Part shown: positions 55,323 through 64,000 of the stretch, in pieces | Position numbering within the stretch: the first letter of the stretch is position 1 | Layout: each line of letters begins with the position of its first letter | Made by a program: the position numbers and the translations under genes | NCBI GenBank assembly: GCA_019420905.1 | Contig: JAHZGH010000011.1 | Location: forward strand, 100,348 to 164,347 | Source: Succinivibrionaceae bacterium | Lineage (GTDB): Bacteria > Pseudomonadota > Gammaproteobacteria > Enterobacterales > Succinivibrionaceae | Direction: 5' to 3' | Length of the DNA: 64,000 nt | Notes under the pieces: model-generated | Told to the model about the DNA's origin: nothing | The model's input: only the letters and a program-made list of their open reading frames with translations | The model's database searches: none

Positions 55323-56048
55323 TTAATCGTTAAACATAAGACTTATTTCATCATCATCCAAAAGCCTATATTCTCCAAGTTCTAGACTTTCATCTAATGA
55401 TAAAGATCCAATAGATAAGCGCTTTAACTCTAACACCTCATTTCCTATGCATTCAAATAAACGCTTTACCTCATGAAAACGTCCTTCTGTTACAGTAACT
55501 ATAGCCTCATTATCTGAAATTATTTCAAGTTTTGCACTCTTATAAGGCTTATCCTCTTTGGGATGTTTTAAAGATGAAGCAAAACGCTCAATATCACGTT
55601 CCTGAAGCTTATTCTTAACCACAGCAAAATAACGTTTTTCAATTTCGTATCTAGGTGCAGTAATTCTATGCGCAAGCTCCCCATCATCAGTAACAATTAC
55701 TAGACCAGTAGTATCAACGTCTAAACGACCAGCGCAATGAAGCTCTGTAAAATGCGGTTCTTGAGAGAATATGGAGCTTACAGTTAAATAACGGCTATCG
55801 CGATCAGCACAGACATAATCTTCTGGCTTATTAAGCATAAAAACACGCTTTTTTAAATAATCCGAGGCGATAAAATCATTACCGTCTAGAGATAAAGGCG
55901 TAGTTGCTGATATCTTCATACTAGGATCACAGCAAACCTCGCCATTTACACTTACAGCCCCTTGTTTAATCAAAAAGCAGGCTTCTTTTCGCGATACCTC
56001 GAAGCTTCTTGATACAGCTTTATCTAAACGCAGTTTATCAGAGGCCAT
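55323..56048 (-). CDS. rsuA: 16S rRNA pseudouridine(516) synthase RsuA
   Basis: 241-residue RsuA-family enzyme: N-terminal S4 domain (LRLDKAVSR), catalytic aspartate in GRLDVDTTGL (about 103-112), and VTEGRFHEVKRLF near 193. Modifies U516 of 16S rRNA; E. coli RsuA is the closest in length (231) and motif wording, though RluE/RluF-type assignment cannot be fully excluded. Its ATG overlaps the last 11 bases of fabB, so translation is coupled. Confidence 0.9.
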   Translation of the reverse strand: MASDKLRLDKAVSRSFEVSRKEACFLIKQGAVSVNGEVCCDPSMKISATTPLSLDGNDFIASDYLKKRVFMLNKPEDYVCADRDSRYLTVSSIFSQEPHFTELHCAGRLDVDTTGLVIVTDDGELAHRITAPRYEIEKRYFAVVKNKLQERDIERFASSLKHPKEDKPYKSAKLEIISDNEAIVTVTEGRFHEVKRLFECIGNEVLELKRLSIGSLSLDESLELGEYRLLDDDEISLMFND

Positions 56049-57261
56049 ATTTCCTCAATATAATTGATGCATTAGTACCGCCAAAACCAAAGCTGTTAGA
56101 CATTACAGTTTCAAGTTTGCAGTTGCGTGCAACATTAGCAACAATATCAAACCCAAGACAACGTTCATCAAGTTTATCAATATTAATTGAAGGAGCAATA
56201 AAATCGTTTTGCATCATCAAAATTGAAAAAATAGCTTCATTTACTCCAGCTGCACCTAAAGCGTGACCTGTCATAGATTTAGTTGAAGAGATAGGCGGAC
56301 GCTTATCTCCAAAAACAGCCGCTATTGCTTCTAATTCCTTAATATCTCCTAAGACAGTGGAAGTTCCATGAGTATTAATATAATCAATAGGATATGGACA
56401 ATCTTTTAAAGCTAATTTCATGCAGCGCATTGCACCTTCTCCAGAAGGAGCAACCATATCGTAACCATCTGAAGTTGCGCCAAACCCAACAACCTCTGCT
56501 AAAATATTAGCTCCGCGAGCTTTAGCATGTTCCTCCGACTCTAAAACTAAAATACCGCCGCCAGCGCCAATAACAAAGCCGTCTCGATCAGCATCATAAG
56601 GACGAGAAGCTTTTTCTGGGGTTTCATTGTAATTTTTTGACAATGCTCCCATACCATCAAAAAGACAGGAAATTGACCAGTTTGCAGACTCTCCGCCGCC
56701 TGCAAACATAATATCATGACGACCTAACATGATCTCGTCACAAGCAAGCTCAATGCAATGAGCTGAGGTTGAGCAGGCTGAACTTACAGTTAAGGAAGCA
56801 CCTTTTATTTTAAAAGCAGTAGCTAAATTTGCAGAAGTAGTAGAGCTCATAGCTTTAGGAACAGCATAAGGTCCGACGCGTCTAATGCCTCGCGTTCTTA
56901 ATGTATCAGCCGCATCAACAATAGCTGCCGTATCACCGCCGCCTGAACCTACAAATAAACCTGTACGCTCATTTGAAACTTGATCTTCAGTCAAGCCTGC
57001 CTGAGATATGGCTTCTTTCATTGCAATATAAGCATATGCAGCAGCATCGCCCATAAAGCGCAGAATACGTCTGTCTATATGCTCTTTAAAATCTAAATTT
57101 ACTAAACCTGCAATCTGTGAGCGCATGCCTTTCTCAATAAATTCAGGCTCTGAAACAATACCTGATTTGCCTTGCTTTAAAGCTTGTAAAACCGCTTCAC
57201 ATCCAACACCAATACTTGAAACGATTCCAAGACCGGTAACAACTACCTTACGCAGGGACAT
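56038..57261 (-). CDS. fabB: 3-oxoacyl-ACP synthase I FabB
   Basis: 407-residue condensing enzyme needed for elongation of unsaturated fatty acids in the anaerobic pathway. Catalytic cysteine in SSACSTSAH (about C163), histidines in NTHGTSTVLGD and GHALGAAGVNE. Length and motif wording match E. coli FabB (406) rather than FabF. First gene of a fabB-rsuA transcript, divergent from infA. Confidence 0.96.
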   Translation of the reverse strand: MSLRKVVVTGLGIVSSIGVGCEAVLQALKQGKSGIVSEPEFIEKGMRSQIAGLVNLDFKEHIDRRILRFMGDAAAYAYIAMKEAISQAGLTEDQVSNERTGLFVGSGGGDTAAIVDAADTLRTRGIRRVGPYAVPKAMSSTTSANLATAFKIKGASLTVSSACSTSAHCIELACDEIMLGRHDIMFAGGGESANWSISCLFDGMGALSKNYNETPEKASRPYDADRDGFVIGAGGGILVLESEEHAKARGANILAEVVGFGATSDGYDMVAPSGEGAMRCMKLALKDCPYPIDYINTHGTSTVLGDIKELEAIAAVFGDKRPPISSTKSMTGHALGAAGVNEAIFSILMMQNDFIAPSINIDKLDERCLGFDIVANVARNCKLETVMSNSFGFGGTNASIILRKYGL

Positions 57262-57490
57262 ATTTTTTCTCCAACTTATAAATTACAAGTAATTAATTTC
57301 AATATAAACGCTAATAACCATTTAATTCAATATGTTCAATGCAAGATCCTAATTCAAAATAAAAAAATAAACCTTGCGTTAAAGCTCAAAAAAATTATCT
57401 AAACCCTTTAAAAAATAATAATTTGTATATTACAAAGTACATTTTTATACCTTCTAAAGCAAATTTTCTTTTTTATAGCTTAATGTGGTG

Positions 57491-57533
57491 TATAATGAGC
57501 ACACTAAAAAAGCGCCAGTTAATCTGGCTTTTA
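57491..57533 (+). promoter_or_regulatory. infA promoter and leader hairpin
   Basis: Consensus -10 TATAAT at 57491-57496 without a clear -35, then right after the expected start a GCCAG/CTGGC hairpin with flanking A/T (57507-57533) ending in TTTTATATTG. It may be a 5' stabiliser or weak attenuator of infA. The rest of the 296-bp fabB-infA gap shows nothing. Confidence 0.5.
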
Positions 57534-57557
57534 TATTGTTAAACACTAAAAGAGTTT

Positions 57558-57776
57558 ATGGCTAAAGAAGAAAATATCGAAATGCAGGGCACTGTGCTCG
57601 AAAATTTACCTAATACCATGTTCAGAGTACAGTTAGAGAATGGCCACATTGTAATGGCTCACATCTCAGGTAAGATGCGTAAGAATTACATCAGAATTTT
57701 AACTGGTGACAAAGTTACCGTTCAGATCACTCCTTATGATTTGAGTAAAGGCCGCATTACCTTCCGCGCCCGTTAA
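57558..57776 (+). CDS. infA: Translation initiation factor IF-1
   Basis: 72-residue S1/OB-fold protein that binds the ribosomal A site during initiation. [11 protein letters not shown] start, [12 protein letters not shown] and [15 protein letters not shown] are near-universal; length is exactly that of E. coli. Confidence 0.98.
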   Translation: MAKEENIEMQGTVLENLPNTMFRVQLENGHIVMAHISGKMRKNYIRILTGDKVTVQITPYDLSKGRITFRAR

Positions 57777-57805
57777 AACCATTCCTTAAAAAATATATTC
57801 TCCCT

Positions 57806-57830
57806 GCCGAAAAGCTTTAAGCTTTTCGGC
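57806..57830 (+). terminator. Hairpin terminator after infA
   Basis: 12-bp stem GCCGAAAAGCTT/AAGCTTTTCGGC with almost no loop; tail CTTACTTGTTT is only moderately T-rich. Confidence 0.65.
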
Positions 57831-57876
57831 CTTACTTGTTTGTACTAAATATTTTATAATTTATAAGAAGGTTAAG

Positions 57877-58578
57877 ATGAATAAAATGCCTCTAGGAGAG
57901 CATATAAGACGCTATGTCCTATTTTTTATCTCCGTCTTATTACAAGGTGCAGGTATTGCATCAATTACAGTTGCACACATCGGAACAACCCCAATCTCAT
58001 CGCCTAATTTTGTAATCTCTCTGCATACTCCTTTAACATTAGGCGATATAACCATGCTTTTTAATATTCTTTTATTAATTTTACAAATCATGATTATTGG
58101 TAAAAAAATCATGGAGCATTGGTTAAACCTAGTTATGCAAGTCCCTGTAATTATCATCTTCTCTTGGATGATTGATTTTGCTATGGGATGTATTGAAGTC
58201 TTATTACCAGAACAAACTCCTTACTGGCTATCTTGGCTTTTGGTAATTGCAGGAACAGTAACATTAGCCATAAGCATATCTTTATCCGTTGTAGCCTCAG
58301 TCTGCATGGTGCCAGGAGAATATTTTATTAAAGTTTTCCATCCTCTAGTAAATCGTACCTTCAGCTATGTCAAAACTTTCTTTGATATTTTCCTTGTAAG
58401 TACCGCTATCGTAGTATCCCTATTTCTTACAGGATTCTCTGAAATTGAAGGAGTACGCGAAGGAACCCTGTTCTCCGCTTTAACTACAGGTCCTCTAGTG
58501 CATTTATTCATACCAATCTTCATGCACTTAACTCCGCTTTTAACTTTAAAAAAAATGCCTGCTGAAAAAAAAGATTAA
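57877..58578 (+). CDS. YczE/YitT-like membrane protein
   Basis: 233-residue integral membrane protein with about six helices. The first helix pair with FFISVLLQGAGIASITVAHIGTTPISS resembles the YczE family (DUF6198), of unknown function, sometimes next to regulators of transport. Short charged C-terminus (KKMPAEKKD). Single gene on the plus strand, 100 bp after infA. Confidence 0.78.
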   Translation: MNKMPLGEHIRRYVLFFISVLLQGAGIASITVAHIGTTPISSPNFVISLHTPLTLGDITMLFNILLLILQIMIIGKKIMEHWLNLVMQVPVIIIFSWMIDFAMGCIEVLLPEQTPYWLSWLLVIAGTVTLAISISLSVVASVCMVPGEYFIKVFHPLVNRTFSYVKTFFDIFLVSTAIVVSLFLTGFSEIEGVREGTLFSALTTGPLVHLFIPIFMHLTPLLTLKKMPAEKKD

Positions 58579-58650
58579 ATTAGGATTTGCATAAGTCCTT
58601 TATAGTTTTATAAGCATCTTATAAAAATAAAGCTTATAAATTCAAAAAAA

Positions 58651-58683
58651 TGCAGTCTTATTTTTACCTTGGTTAAGACTGCA
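58651..58683 (-). terminator. Rho-independent terminator after the hydrolase gene
   Basis: TGCAGTCTTA/TAAGACTGCA stem with TTTTTTT on the minus-strand 3' side. Confidence 0.85.
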
Positions 58684-58725
58684 AAAAATTTAGTAAATAT
58701 CACAAATATTATTGACAATAATTAC

Positions 58726-59793
58726 CTACAAATTAAACGATTTACTATAAAAATCAGCGATTTTCTCAAAAGGAATCTTATCTAAATTATCATAAAGATC
58801 TACATGATTGGCATCCTTAATTATCATAAGCTCCTTGTTATCGCCTTTAAGCTTTTTAAATGCTGCTTCAGAAAAATAGCGAGAATGAGCTTTTTCACCG
58901 TGAATCATGAGTACTGGAGCTCTGATTTCGTCGGCAAAGGCTAAAATTTTTGCATTTATTAAAGACAAAGCAGAAGTTACTGTCCAGCCTTCATTAGAGT
59001 TCAAAGATCTCTTATGATATCCCCTATCAGTCTTATAATAATCCCAATAATCCTTCATAAACTGAGGAGCTCCTTCAGGCAACACGTCAGGATTACCGCC
59101 AGCCATTGCATAATAATTATTTTTATAATCGATTGTGCGCTGTTTATTGAGATGTTCACGCATCTGATATCGTGCATCAGCATCATTTATGTCATTATAG
59201 CCATAAGCTGAAACTCGAGTCATATCATACATAGTCGATGTCACTGTAGCTTTAATTCTAGTATCAACAGCTGCTGCATTGAGAGCAAAACCTCCGAAAC
59301 CGCAAATTCCAAGAATTCCTACTCTATCTTGATCTACATCTTCACGATTTAATAAATAATCTACGGCTGCACTAAAATCCTCAGTATCAATATCAGGCGA
59401 AGCTATATTTCTAGGACTGCCGCCGCTTTCACCTGTATAAGAAGGATCAAAAGCTAAAGTAATAAAACCTCTTTCAGCTAACTTTTGTGCATATAATCCA
59501 GAAGCCTGCTCTTTTACAGCGCCAAAAGGACCTGATATAGCTAAGGCGCTTAATTTTCCTTCTTTATTTTTAGGAATATATAAATCTCCAACCAAAGTTA
59601 TACCATATCTATTGTGAAACTGAACTTTTTGATAGATTACCTTATCACTTAATTTAAATGTCTTATCCCACTGTTCGGTTACAGAGACTTTTTGCATAGT
59701 AAACCCCTGGGTTAATAATTCTGCTTGAGAGCACTGAATTGCACAAGCTAATACAAAGGAAGAAATAACCGATAAGCAAATTTTTTTTCTCAT
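58726..59793 (-). CDS. Exported alpha/beta hydrolase with cysteine nucleophile position
   Basis: 355 residues. Signal peptide to about residue 24 (CSQA/ELL). Alpha/beta-hydrolase domain of the dienelactone-hydrolase/YcjY-like group: nucleophile elbow GICGFGG places cysteine C164 where serine is usual, an acidic residue follows in the MIHGEKAHSR region, and the histidine lies in DANHVDLYD. Dienelactone hydrolase also uses cysteine, so it may be active. Divergent from a LysR-type gene (116 bp), which probably controls it. Substrate unknown. Confidence 0.87.
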   Translation of the reverse strand: MRKKICLSVISSFVLACAIQCSQAELLTQGFTMQKVSVTEQWDKTFKLSDKVIYQKVQFHNRYGITLVGDLYIPKNKEGKLSALAISGPFGAVKEQASGLYAQKLAERGFITLAFDPSYTGESGGSPRNIASPDIDTEDFSAAVDYLLNREDVDQDRVGILGICGFGGFALNAAAVDTRIKATVTSTMYDMTRVSAYGYNDINDADARYQMREHLNKQRTIDYKNNYYAMAGGNPDVLPEGAPQFMKDYWDYYKTDRGYHKRSLNSNEGWTVTSALSLINAKILAFADEIRAPVLMIHGEKAHSRYFSEAAFKKLKGDNKELMIIKDANHVDLYDNLDKIPFEKIADFYSKSFNL

Positions 59794-59909
59794 AAAATTT
59801 CCTCCACAATCCTTTATACAACATTAATTTTATATAATTAAAAATATTCATTACAAATACTTATTACTTATAGGAAGGTATACAAAAAAAGTATAATAAA
59901 GGATAAATA

Positions 59910-60803
59910 ATGCTGGATACGAAAGAACTTTTATATTTTCTTACAGTAGCTGAATACAGCAATATCACAAAAGCAGCAAATGCCATCCATTTAACTCAGC
60001 CTACTTTGACACGTACCATAAAGAATCTCGAGGATAAGCTTGGATATCAACTATTTATAAGAAAAAACCATCGGGTAGCCATAACTGAACAGGGACTTTT
60101 ATTTAAGCAACGCGCTCAAGAAATAATTTCTCTGCTAAAAAAAACTCAAGAAGAATTTATACAAAATGACAAGGATATTGAAGGAAATATATCTTTAGGA
60201 TGTGCAGAAACTTTAGGATTTAATTTTATTGCAAAAATTATCAAAGATATCAGCAAAAGAAATCCTAAAATAAAATTCCAAATAGAAAGCTATGCTGAAG
60301 AAGATATAATATGCAAACTGGAGTACGGCTTAATTGATTTTGCACTTGTAATTGAACCAGTAAACATAGAAAACTATGAAAAAATAACCCTGCCTTATAA
60401 AGATACCTGGGGCATAATTATTCATAAAAAAAATCCGCTTGCAAATAAAAAATTCATCACAAAAGAGGATTTACTCAATACGCCTTTAATTGTTTCTAAG
60501 CAATTGCTTAAAAACATAAAAAACTTACCTGATTTTGCTTTTTTAACAGATCCTAACTACGAGAAAAATATTGTCATTTGTTATAATCTTCTATTTAATG
60601 CTTCTATTTTGGTTCAAAATCAAATAGGTGCTGTTTTATGCTTAGACAAAATATTAAATTTAAAAAATAGCGATATGGTTTTCGTTCCCTATTATCCCAA
60701 AATACAATCTTCACTTTTGATTATTTGGAAAAAAAGAGATAATTATCTTCCAGCACAAAGAATATTTTTAAATAAGCTTAATAAGTTGAATGAAATTCAT
60801 TAG
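59910..60803 (+). CDS. LysR-family transcriptional regulator
   Basis: 297 residues. Winged helix-turn-helix at 1-60 (FLTVAEYSNITKAANAIHLTQPTLTRTIKNLE) and a substrate-binding co-inducer domain from about 90. Divergent from the exported hydrolase and 27 bp before the ZIP transporter gene, so both are candidate targets. Confidence 0.93.
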   Translation: MLDTKELLYFLTVAEYSNITKAANAIHLTQPTLTRTIKNLEDKLGYQLFIRKNHRVAITEQGLLFKQRAQEIISLLKKTQEEFIQNDKDIEGNISLGCAETLGFNFIAKIIKDISKRNPKIKFQIESYAEEDIICKLEYGLIDFALVIEPVNIENYEKITLPYKDTWGIIIHKKNPLANKKFITKEDLLNTPLIVSKQLLKNIKNLPDFAFLTDPNYEKNIVICYNLLFNASILVQNQIGAVLCLDKILNLKNSDMVFVPYYPKIQSSLLIIWKKRDNYLPAQRIFLNKLNKLNEIH

Positions 60804-60830
60804 CCAAAATATAAATAATAAGGGATAAAT

Positions 60831-61631
60831 ATGTTGTTATCACTCACTCCTCTTACAACAACTATCTTAGCTTCAGGTTTTACTTTTTTAATGACTAGCT
60901 TAGGCGCAGCTTTAATTTTTGCAATAAAAGATCAGCCTCATAAAAGATTAGTACAGATTTCTTTGGGTTTTGCAGCAGGAATTATGATCGCAGCTTCTAT
61001 TTGGAGTCTATTAATTCCTGCCATGAATCAAGCTGAGCATCTTGGCATAAATAAACTCCTACCAAGTTGCATAGGCTTCATTTTAGGCGCTTTATTTTTA
61101 TTTATCGTAGATAAAGGCCTGCCGCATATCCACCCTTTATCAAAAAATCCTGATGGCCCCATCATTCATCTAAGTGATAATGCATTATTATTCACAGCTG
61201 TCACTATCCACAATATTCCAGAAGGAATGGCTATAGGCGTTACTTGCGCTTCCCTATTCACTCAATCTCCAGAAATGGCTACATCCGCTTTGGTTTTAGC
61301 TTTAGGCATCGGCATTCAAAATGTCCCTGAAGGAACTGCTGTATCCTTGCCTTTTTATGCCTCAGGCATGAAAAAATACAAAGCCTTTATTTTAGGATCT
61401 CTATCAGGACTTGTAGAACCTATAGCCGCTATCATTACCGTACTTTTCTTGGGTACTTTTACGAATATACTGCCTTGGGCTTTAGCATTTGCTGCAGGAG
61501 CCATGCTCTATGTAGTAACAGAGGAGCTTATTCCTCAAGCTCACGATGAAGGAAGTCATTCAGATCTTGCCACTGTATCGGTATTAGCCGGCTTTATTTT
61601 AATGATGGCTTTAGATACTAGCTTAGGATAA
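60831..61631 (+). CDS. ZIP-family divalent metal transporter
   Basis: 266-residue, eight-helix ZIP protein (ZupT/GufA group). Metal-binding helices IV and V carry HNIPEGMAIG and QNVPEGTAVS; in the second the usual histidine is replaced by glutamine (IGIQNVPEG), as in the GufA subgroup. Imports zinc, perhaps iron or manganese. Likely co-transcribed with the LysR-type gene upstream. Confidence 0.9.
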   Translation: MLLSLTPLTTTILASGFTFLMTSLGAALIFAIKDQPHKRLVQISLGFAAGIMIAASIWSLLIPAMNQAEHLGINKLLPSCIGFILGALFLFIVDKGLPHIHPLSKNPDGPIIHLSDNALLFTAVTIHNIPEGMAIGVTCASLFTQSPEMATSALVLALGIGIQNVPEGTAVSLPFYASGMKKYKAFILGSLSGLVEPIAAIITVLFLGTFTNILPWALAFAAGAMLYVVTEELIPQAHDEGSHSDLATVSVLAGFILMMALDTSLG

Positions 61632-61638
61632 TAAATAA

Positions 61639-61662
61639 CCTGAATAAGCGTGCTTATTCAGG
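61639..61662 (+). terminator. Hairpin after the ZIP transporter gene
   Basis: Perfect 11-bp stem CCTGAATAAGC/GCTTATTCAGG, 8 bp after the stop; the tail TCTATT is only slightly T-rich. Confidence 0.6.
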
Positions 61663-61687
61663 TCTATTAAAGCAAAATTTTCTTAAT

Positions 61688-61711
61688 AAAAGGCTGTGTG
61701 CACAGCCTTTT
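61688..61711 (-). terminator. Terminator after icd (bidirectional)
   Basis: Stem AAAAGGCTGTG/CACAGCCTTTT with T tails on both strands, 10 bp after the icd stop. Confidence 0.8.
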
Positions 61712-61720
61712 TAATTTAAA

Positions 61721-62986
61721 TTATGCTGCGTTGATATTAGCAATAATCTCATCGCCGAATTCAGAGGTAGTTCTCTTTTGGGCATGCTCCATTAGTGCAG
61801 CAAAATCAGCAGTTACCTTTCCTTCAGAGATAGCTTTTTCCATGCCTGCAATTATTAAATCAGCAGCTTCATTCCAGCCTAAATAACGTAACATAAGCTC
61901 AGCTGAAAGAATAATTGAACCTGGGTTAGCTTTACCGCTGCCAGCAATGGTTGGAGCCGTACCATGAGTTGCCTCAAAAATGGCACTGTCAGCTCCAATA
62001 TTAGCACCCGGAGCAATACCTATGCCACCAACCTCTGCAGCTAAAGCATCGGAAATATAATCTCCATTTAAATTCATAGCACAAACTACATCATAGTTTT
62101 GCGGATATAAAAGAATATTCTGCAAGAAAGCATCTGCAATACAATCCTTAACAATAATCTTATGTCCATTCTTAGGGTTTATAAAGCTTACAACACCTTT
62201 TTCATCAGCTTTAGCTCCATACTCACGCTCTGCTAAAGCATATCCCCACTTCTTAAAGCCGCCTTCCGTAAATTTCATAATATTGCCTTTATGAACAATA
62301 GTAACTGATTTACGATCGTGATCAATCGCATATTCACAAGCAGCCTTAATTAAGCGCTCGGTACCAGGTCGAGACATTGGCTTGACGCCAATACCGCAAT
62401 GCTCAGTAAATCTAATCTTTTTAACGCCCATCTCTTTTTCTAGAAATTCAATGACGCGGCGAGCTCCATCAGAGTCAGCTTCCCATTCTATACCTGCATA
62501 GATATCCTCAGCATTTTCACGGAAAATGATAGTATCTACAAGCTCAGGATGCTTTACAGGAGAAGGAACTCCTTTAAAATAACGTACAGGACGCAGACAT
62601 ATGTAAAGATCCAAAGTCTGTCTTAAGGATACATTTAAAGAACGAATGCCTTCACCTACAGGAGTAGTCAAAGGGCCTTTAATTGCAACATGATATTTAC
62701 GGATTAAATCATAGGTCTCATCAGGCAGCCAAACGCCTTCTCCATAAACCTCCGTGCTGCGGCCTCCTGCATAAATTTCCATCCAAGCTAATTTACGCTT
62801 TCCGCCATAAGCCTTTTTTACAGCAGCATCTACTACCTTTTGCATAACAGGGGTAATATCGGCTCCAATGCCGTCACCTCTAATAAAAGGAATAATTGGA
62901 TTATTAGGAACATTCAGCTTGCCTAAAGCATCAACTTCAATGGCGCTGCCTTCATTAGGAACAACAACTTTACTTTCAAATGCCAT
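61721..62986 (-). CDS. icd: Isocitrate dehydrogenase (NADP+)
   Basis: 421-residue enzyme converting isocitrate to 2-oxoglutarate and CO2. Substrate/phosphorylation loop [11 protein letters not shown] contains the serine equivalent to S113 of E. coli; metal aspartates in the [10 protein letters not shown] segment; NADP-binding [17 protein letters not shown] near the C-terminus. Length close to E. coli Icd (416). Monocistronic. Its presence suggests at least an oxidative branch to glutamate. Confidence 0.97.
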   Translation of the reverse strand: MAFESKVVVPNEGSAIEVDALGKLNVPNNPIIPFIRGDGIGADITPVMQKVVDAAVKKAYGGKRKLAWMEIYAGGRSTEVYGEGVWLPDETYDLIRKYHVAIKGPLTTPVGEGIRSLNVSLRQTLDLYICLRPVRYFKGVPSPVKHPELVDTIIFRENAEDIYAGIEWEADSDGARRVIEFLEKEMGVKKIRFTEHCGIGVKPMSRPGTERLIKAACEYAIDHDRKSVTIVHKGNIMKFTEGGFKKWGYALAEREYGAKADEKGVVSFINPKNGHKIIVKDCIADAFLQNILLYPQNYDVVCAMNLNGDYISDALAAEVGGIGIAPGANIGADSAIFEATHGTAPTIAGSGKANPGSIILSAELMLRYLGWNEAADLIIAGMEKAISEGKVTADFAALMEHAQKRTTSEFGDEIIANINAA

Positions 62987-63189
62987 TTATAACTCCAGAA
63001 ATAAACAAGCATAGGCTATATTAAACACTTTATTACTAAAACAAGAATAAAACGAACAATTCTATCTTTTATACAGCAACAACTTATGCAGAAATAAAAA
63101 AAGTATATCAAGCTTATTTAAATATTTCTCAGTAAAGAAGCTTTGCCTTTAGATGATGCAATCTTATTTGAACAAAACTTAGATATATA

Positions 63190-63217
63190 TTGTCAAAAAA
63201 CATTTATGTGCTATTAT
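63190..63217 (+). promoter_or_regulatory. tRNA-Val promoter
   Basis: TTGTCA (63190-63195), 16-bp spacer, TATTAT (63212-63217), with the tRNA starting about 15 bp downstream. Confidence 0.7.
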
Positions 63218-63231
63218 TTACTTCGCATATT

Positions 63232-63308
63232 GCGCCTGTAGCTCAGTTGGTTAGAGCATTACCTTCACACGGTAGGGGTCCTCGGTTCGAGTCCGATCAG
63301 GCGCACCA
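63232..63308 (+). tRNA. tRNA-Val with anticodon CAC
   Basis: 77-nt cloverleaf with encoded CCA. Acceptor GCGCCTG/CAGGCGC, D arm GCTC/GAGC, anticodon stem TTACC/GGTAG with loop TTCACAC (anticodon CAC at 63266-63268, reading GUG), T loop TTCGAGT. The first pair of the T stem is C-U, a mismatch. The body is close to E. coli tRNA-Val(GAC), from which it may have arisen by change of the wobble base. Few bacteria have a CAC valine tRNA because UAC reads GUG. The following ~530 bp is AT-rich and holds no gene. Confidence 0.93.
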
Positions 63309-63826
63309 TATATATTTTATTTTTCTTAATATTTAACTAATGTTTTTATTTGTTTTTATAGTGATATAAAATATTTCTTTACTCATTTCTAATAAATTTC
63401 TTCTTATATTTAAATATTACTAATATTCATATATATAAATTTTTATATGATGATAAAAAATAATCAACCTACTATAAAAAACTATTAATTTATTAAAAAT
63501 AATTAACAAAAATATAAAAATTTAATATTCTAATTAATACCGATAAAAGTCTAATTATTATCAATCGTAATAATATCACAGCTACATAAAATAAAAAAAA
63601 ATCATGCAAAAGCTTTAATAATATATTAGCAAAACTTACAAACAAGATATCCTACATTATTAATACAAAAAATTGACACTTAACATGATGATTTAACAAT
63701 CATAAAAATAAAAAGACAATATTCATTGTATTTATAAACTTATAAAAAATTTATATATTTTATATTAATCGTTAATATCTATCGTTACACTGCTGAGCTG
63801 ATACTTAAAGATATTAGTCTTATTAA

Positions 63827-63967
63827 GCTTTTATATACAAAAAAGTAGTTCAAGCTTTAGCTTATGACAAATACGCTGATGCTCTGCGGGCTGATGAGAT
63901 TGTAAGACGCAGCAGCATCAATCCTCTTTTTACGCCTGTAAAAGCCTTAAAGCTAAGTCAAGACTAA
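63827..63967 (+). pseudogene. Startless gene relic, perhaps phage tail protein X-like
   Basis: An open frame of about 46 codons from just after a stop at 63824 to TAA at 63965, with no start codon or ribosome-binding site. From codon GTA at 63845 it reads like a protein end (ALAYDKYADALRADEIVRR ... INPLFTPVKALKL). The pattern Y-x-D/A-x2-R-A-DEI then NP-LF-P resembles the LysM-like phage tail protein X. It lies about 540 bp downstream of a tRNA, a typical integration target, so a decayed mobile element is possible. Confidence 0.4.
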
Positions 63968-64000
63968 TTTTTGCCTTCTATACTTTAAACAAGAGCATAG

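Noticed and set aside
56038..57261. FabF rather than FabB
   Set aside because: Start, active-site wording (SSACSTSAH, NTHGTSTVLGD) and length fit FabB better.

Overview
The window comes from a low-GC (roughly one-third G+C by eye) gammaproteobacterium. Evidence: fabB, rsuA, infA, icd with the IDH-kinase target serine context, the ybaB-recR-htpG-adk gene order known from enterobacteria, feoAB, sstT and mfd. Many TRAP transporters, iron- and zinc-dependent alcohol dehydrogenases and an anaerobic-reductase-like small protein point to an anaerobic, sugar/sugar-acid-fermenting gut or rumen lineage; Succinivibrionaceae is my best guess, inferred only from gene content and base composition.

Layout. 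(1) 1-8700: a catabolic locus on the minus strand with a split transketolase, a TRAP transporter (dctPQM), an aldo/keto reductase and a LacI-type regulator that lacks its DNA-binding domain. It holds a 701-bp perfect repeat (1-701 = 7560-8260): dctP exists twice, and the second copy carries a scar of a deleted transketolase gene. Both copies have the same promoter architecture (CRP-like site, CAAACGTTTG operator, -10). (2) 8700-18650: a ten-gene minus-strand operon, iclR-dctQM-zinc dehydrogenase-dctP-aldolase-two Gfo/Idh oxidoreductases and two TIM-barrel isomerases in alternation; it looks like a complete uptake and degradation route for an unknown sugar acid or polyol. (3) 18650-23850: a polytopic membrane protein and mfd. 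(4) 23850-28110: a small unexplained operon (phosphotriesterase-like hydrolase, fused DUF606-type transporter, glutamine-amidotransferase-like protein) facing an AraC-type regulator. (5) 28100-46140: housekeeping genes (adk, htpG, recR, ybaB, acetyltransferase, feoBA, sstT, outer-membrane protein, moeB-like, NrdD-tail-like miniprotein, iron alcohol dehydrogenase) and a three-gene envelope operon (retropepsin-like protein, inactive transglutaminase with membrane helices, ATP-grasp ligase). (6) 46600-55240: a sulfoglycolysis (sulfo-EMP) cluster with clear relatives of YihW, YihV, YihU and YihT, but without the YihS isomerase or YihQ glucosidase; a zinc dehydrogenase, two MFS carriers of other families and an aldose-1-epimerase sit there instead. 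(7) 55300-64000: rsuA, fabB, infA, YczE-like membrane protein, secreted hydrolase, LysR regulator, ZIP metal transporter, icd, a tRNA-Val with the uncommon CAC anticodon, and an AT-rich stretch ending in a startless gene relic.

Most interesting: the modified sulfoglycolysis cluster, the identical-repeat/diverged-flank TRAP duplication with a headless LacI protein, the IclR-TRAP operon with paired palindromes, and an orphan small RNA candidate near 34.2 kb.
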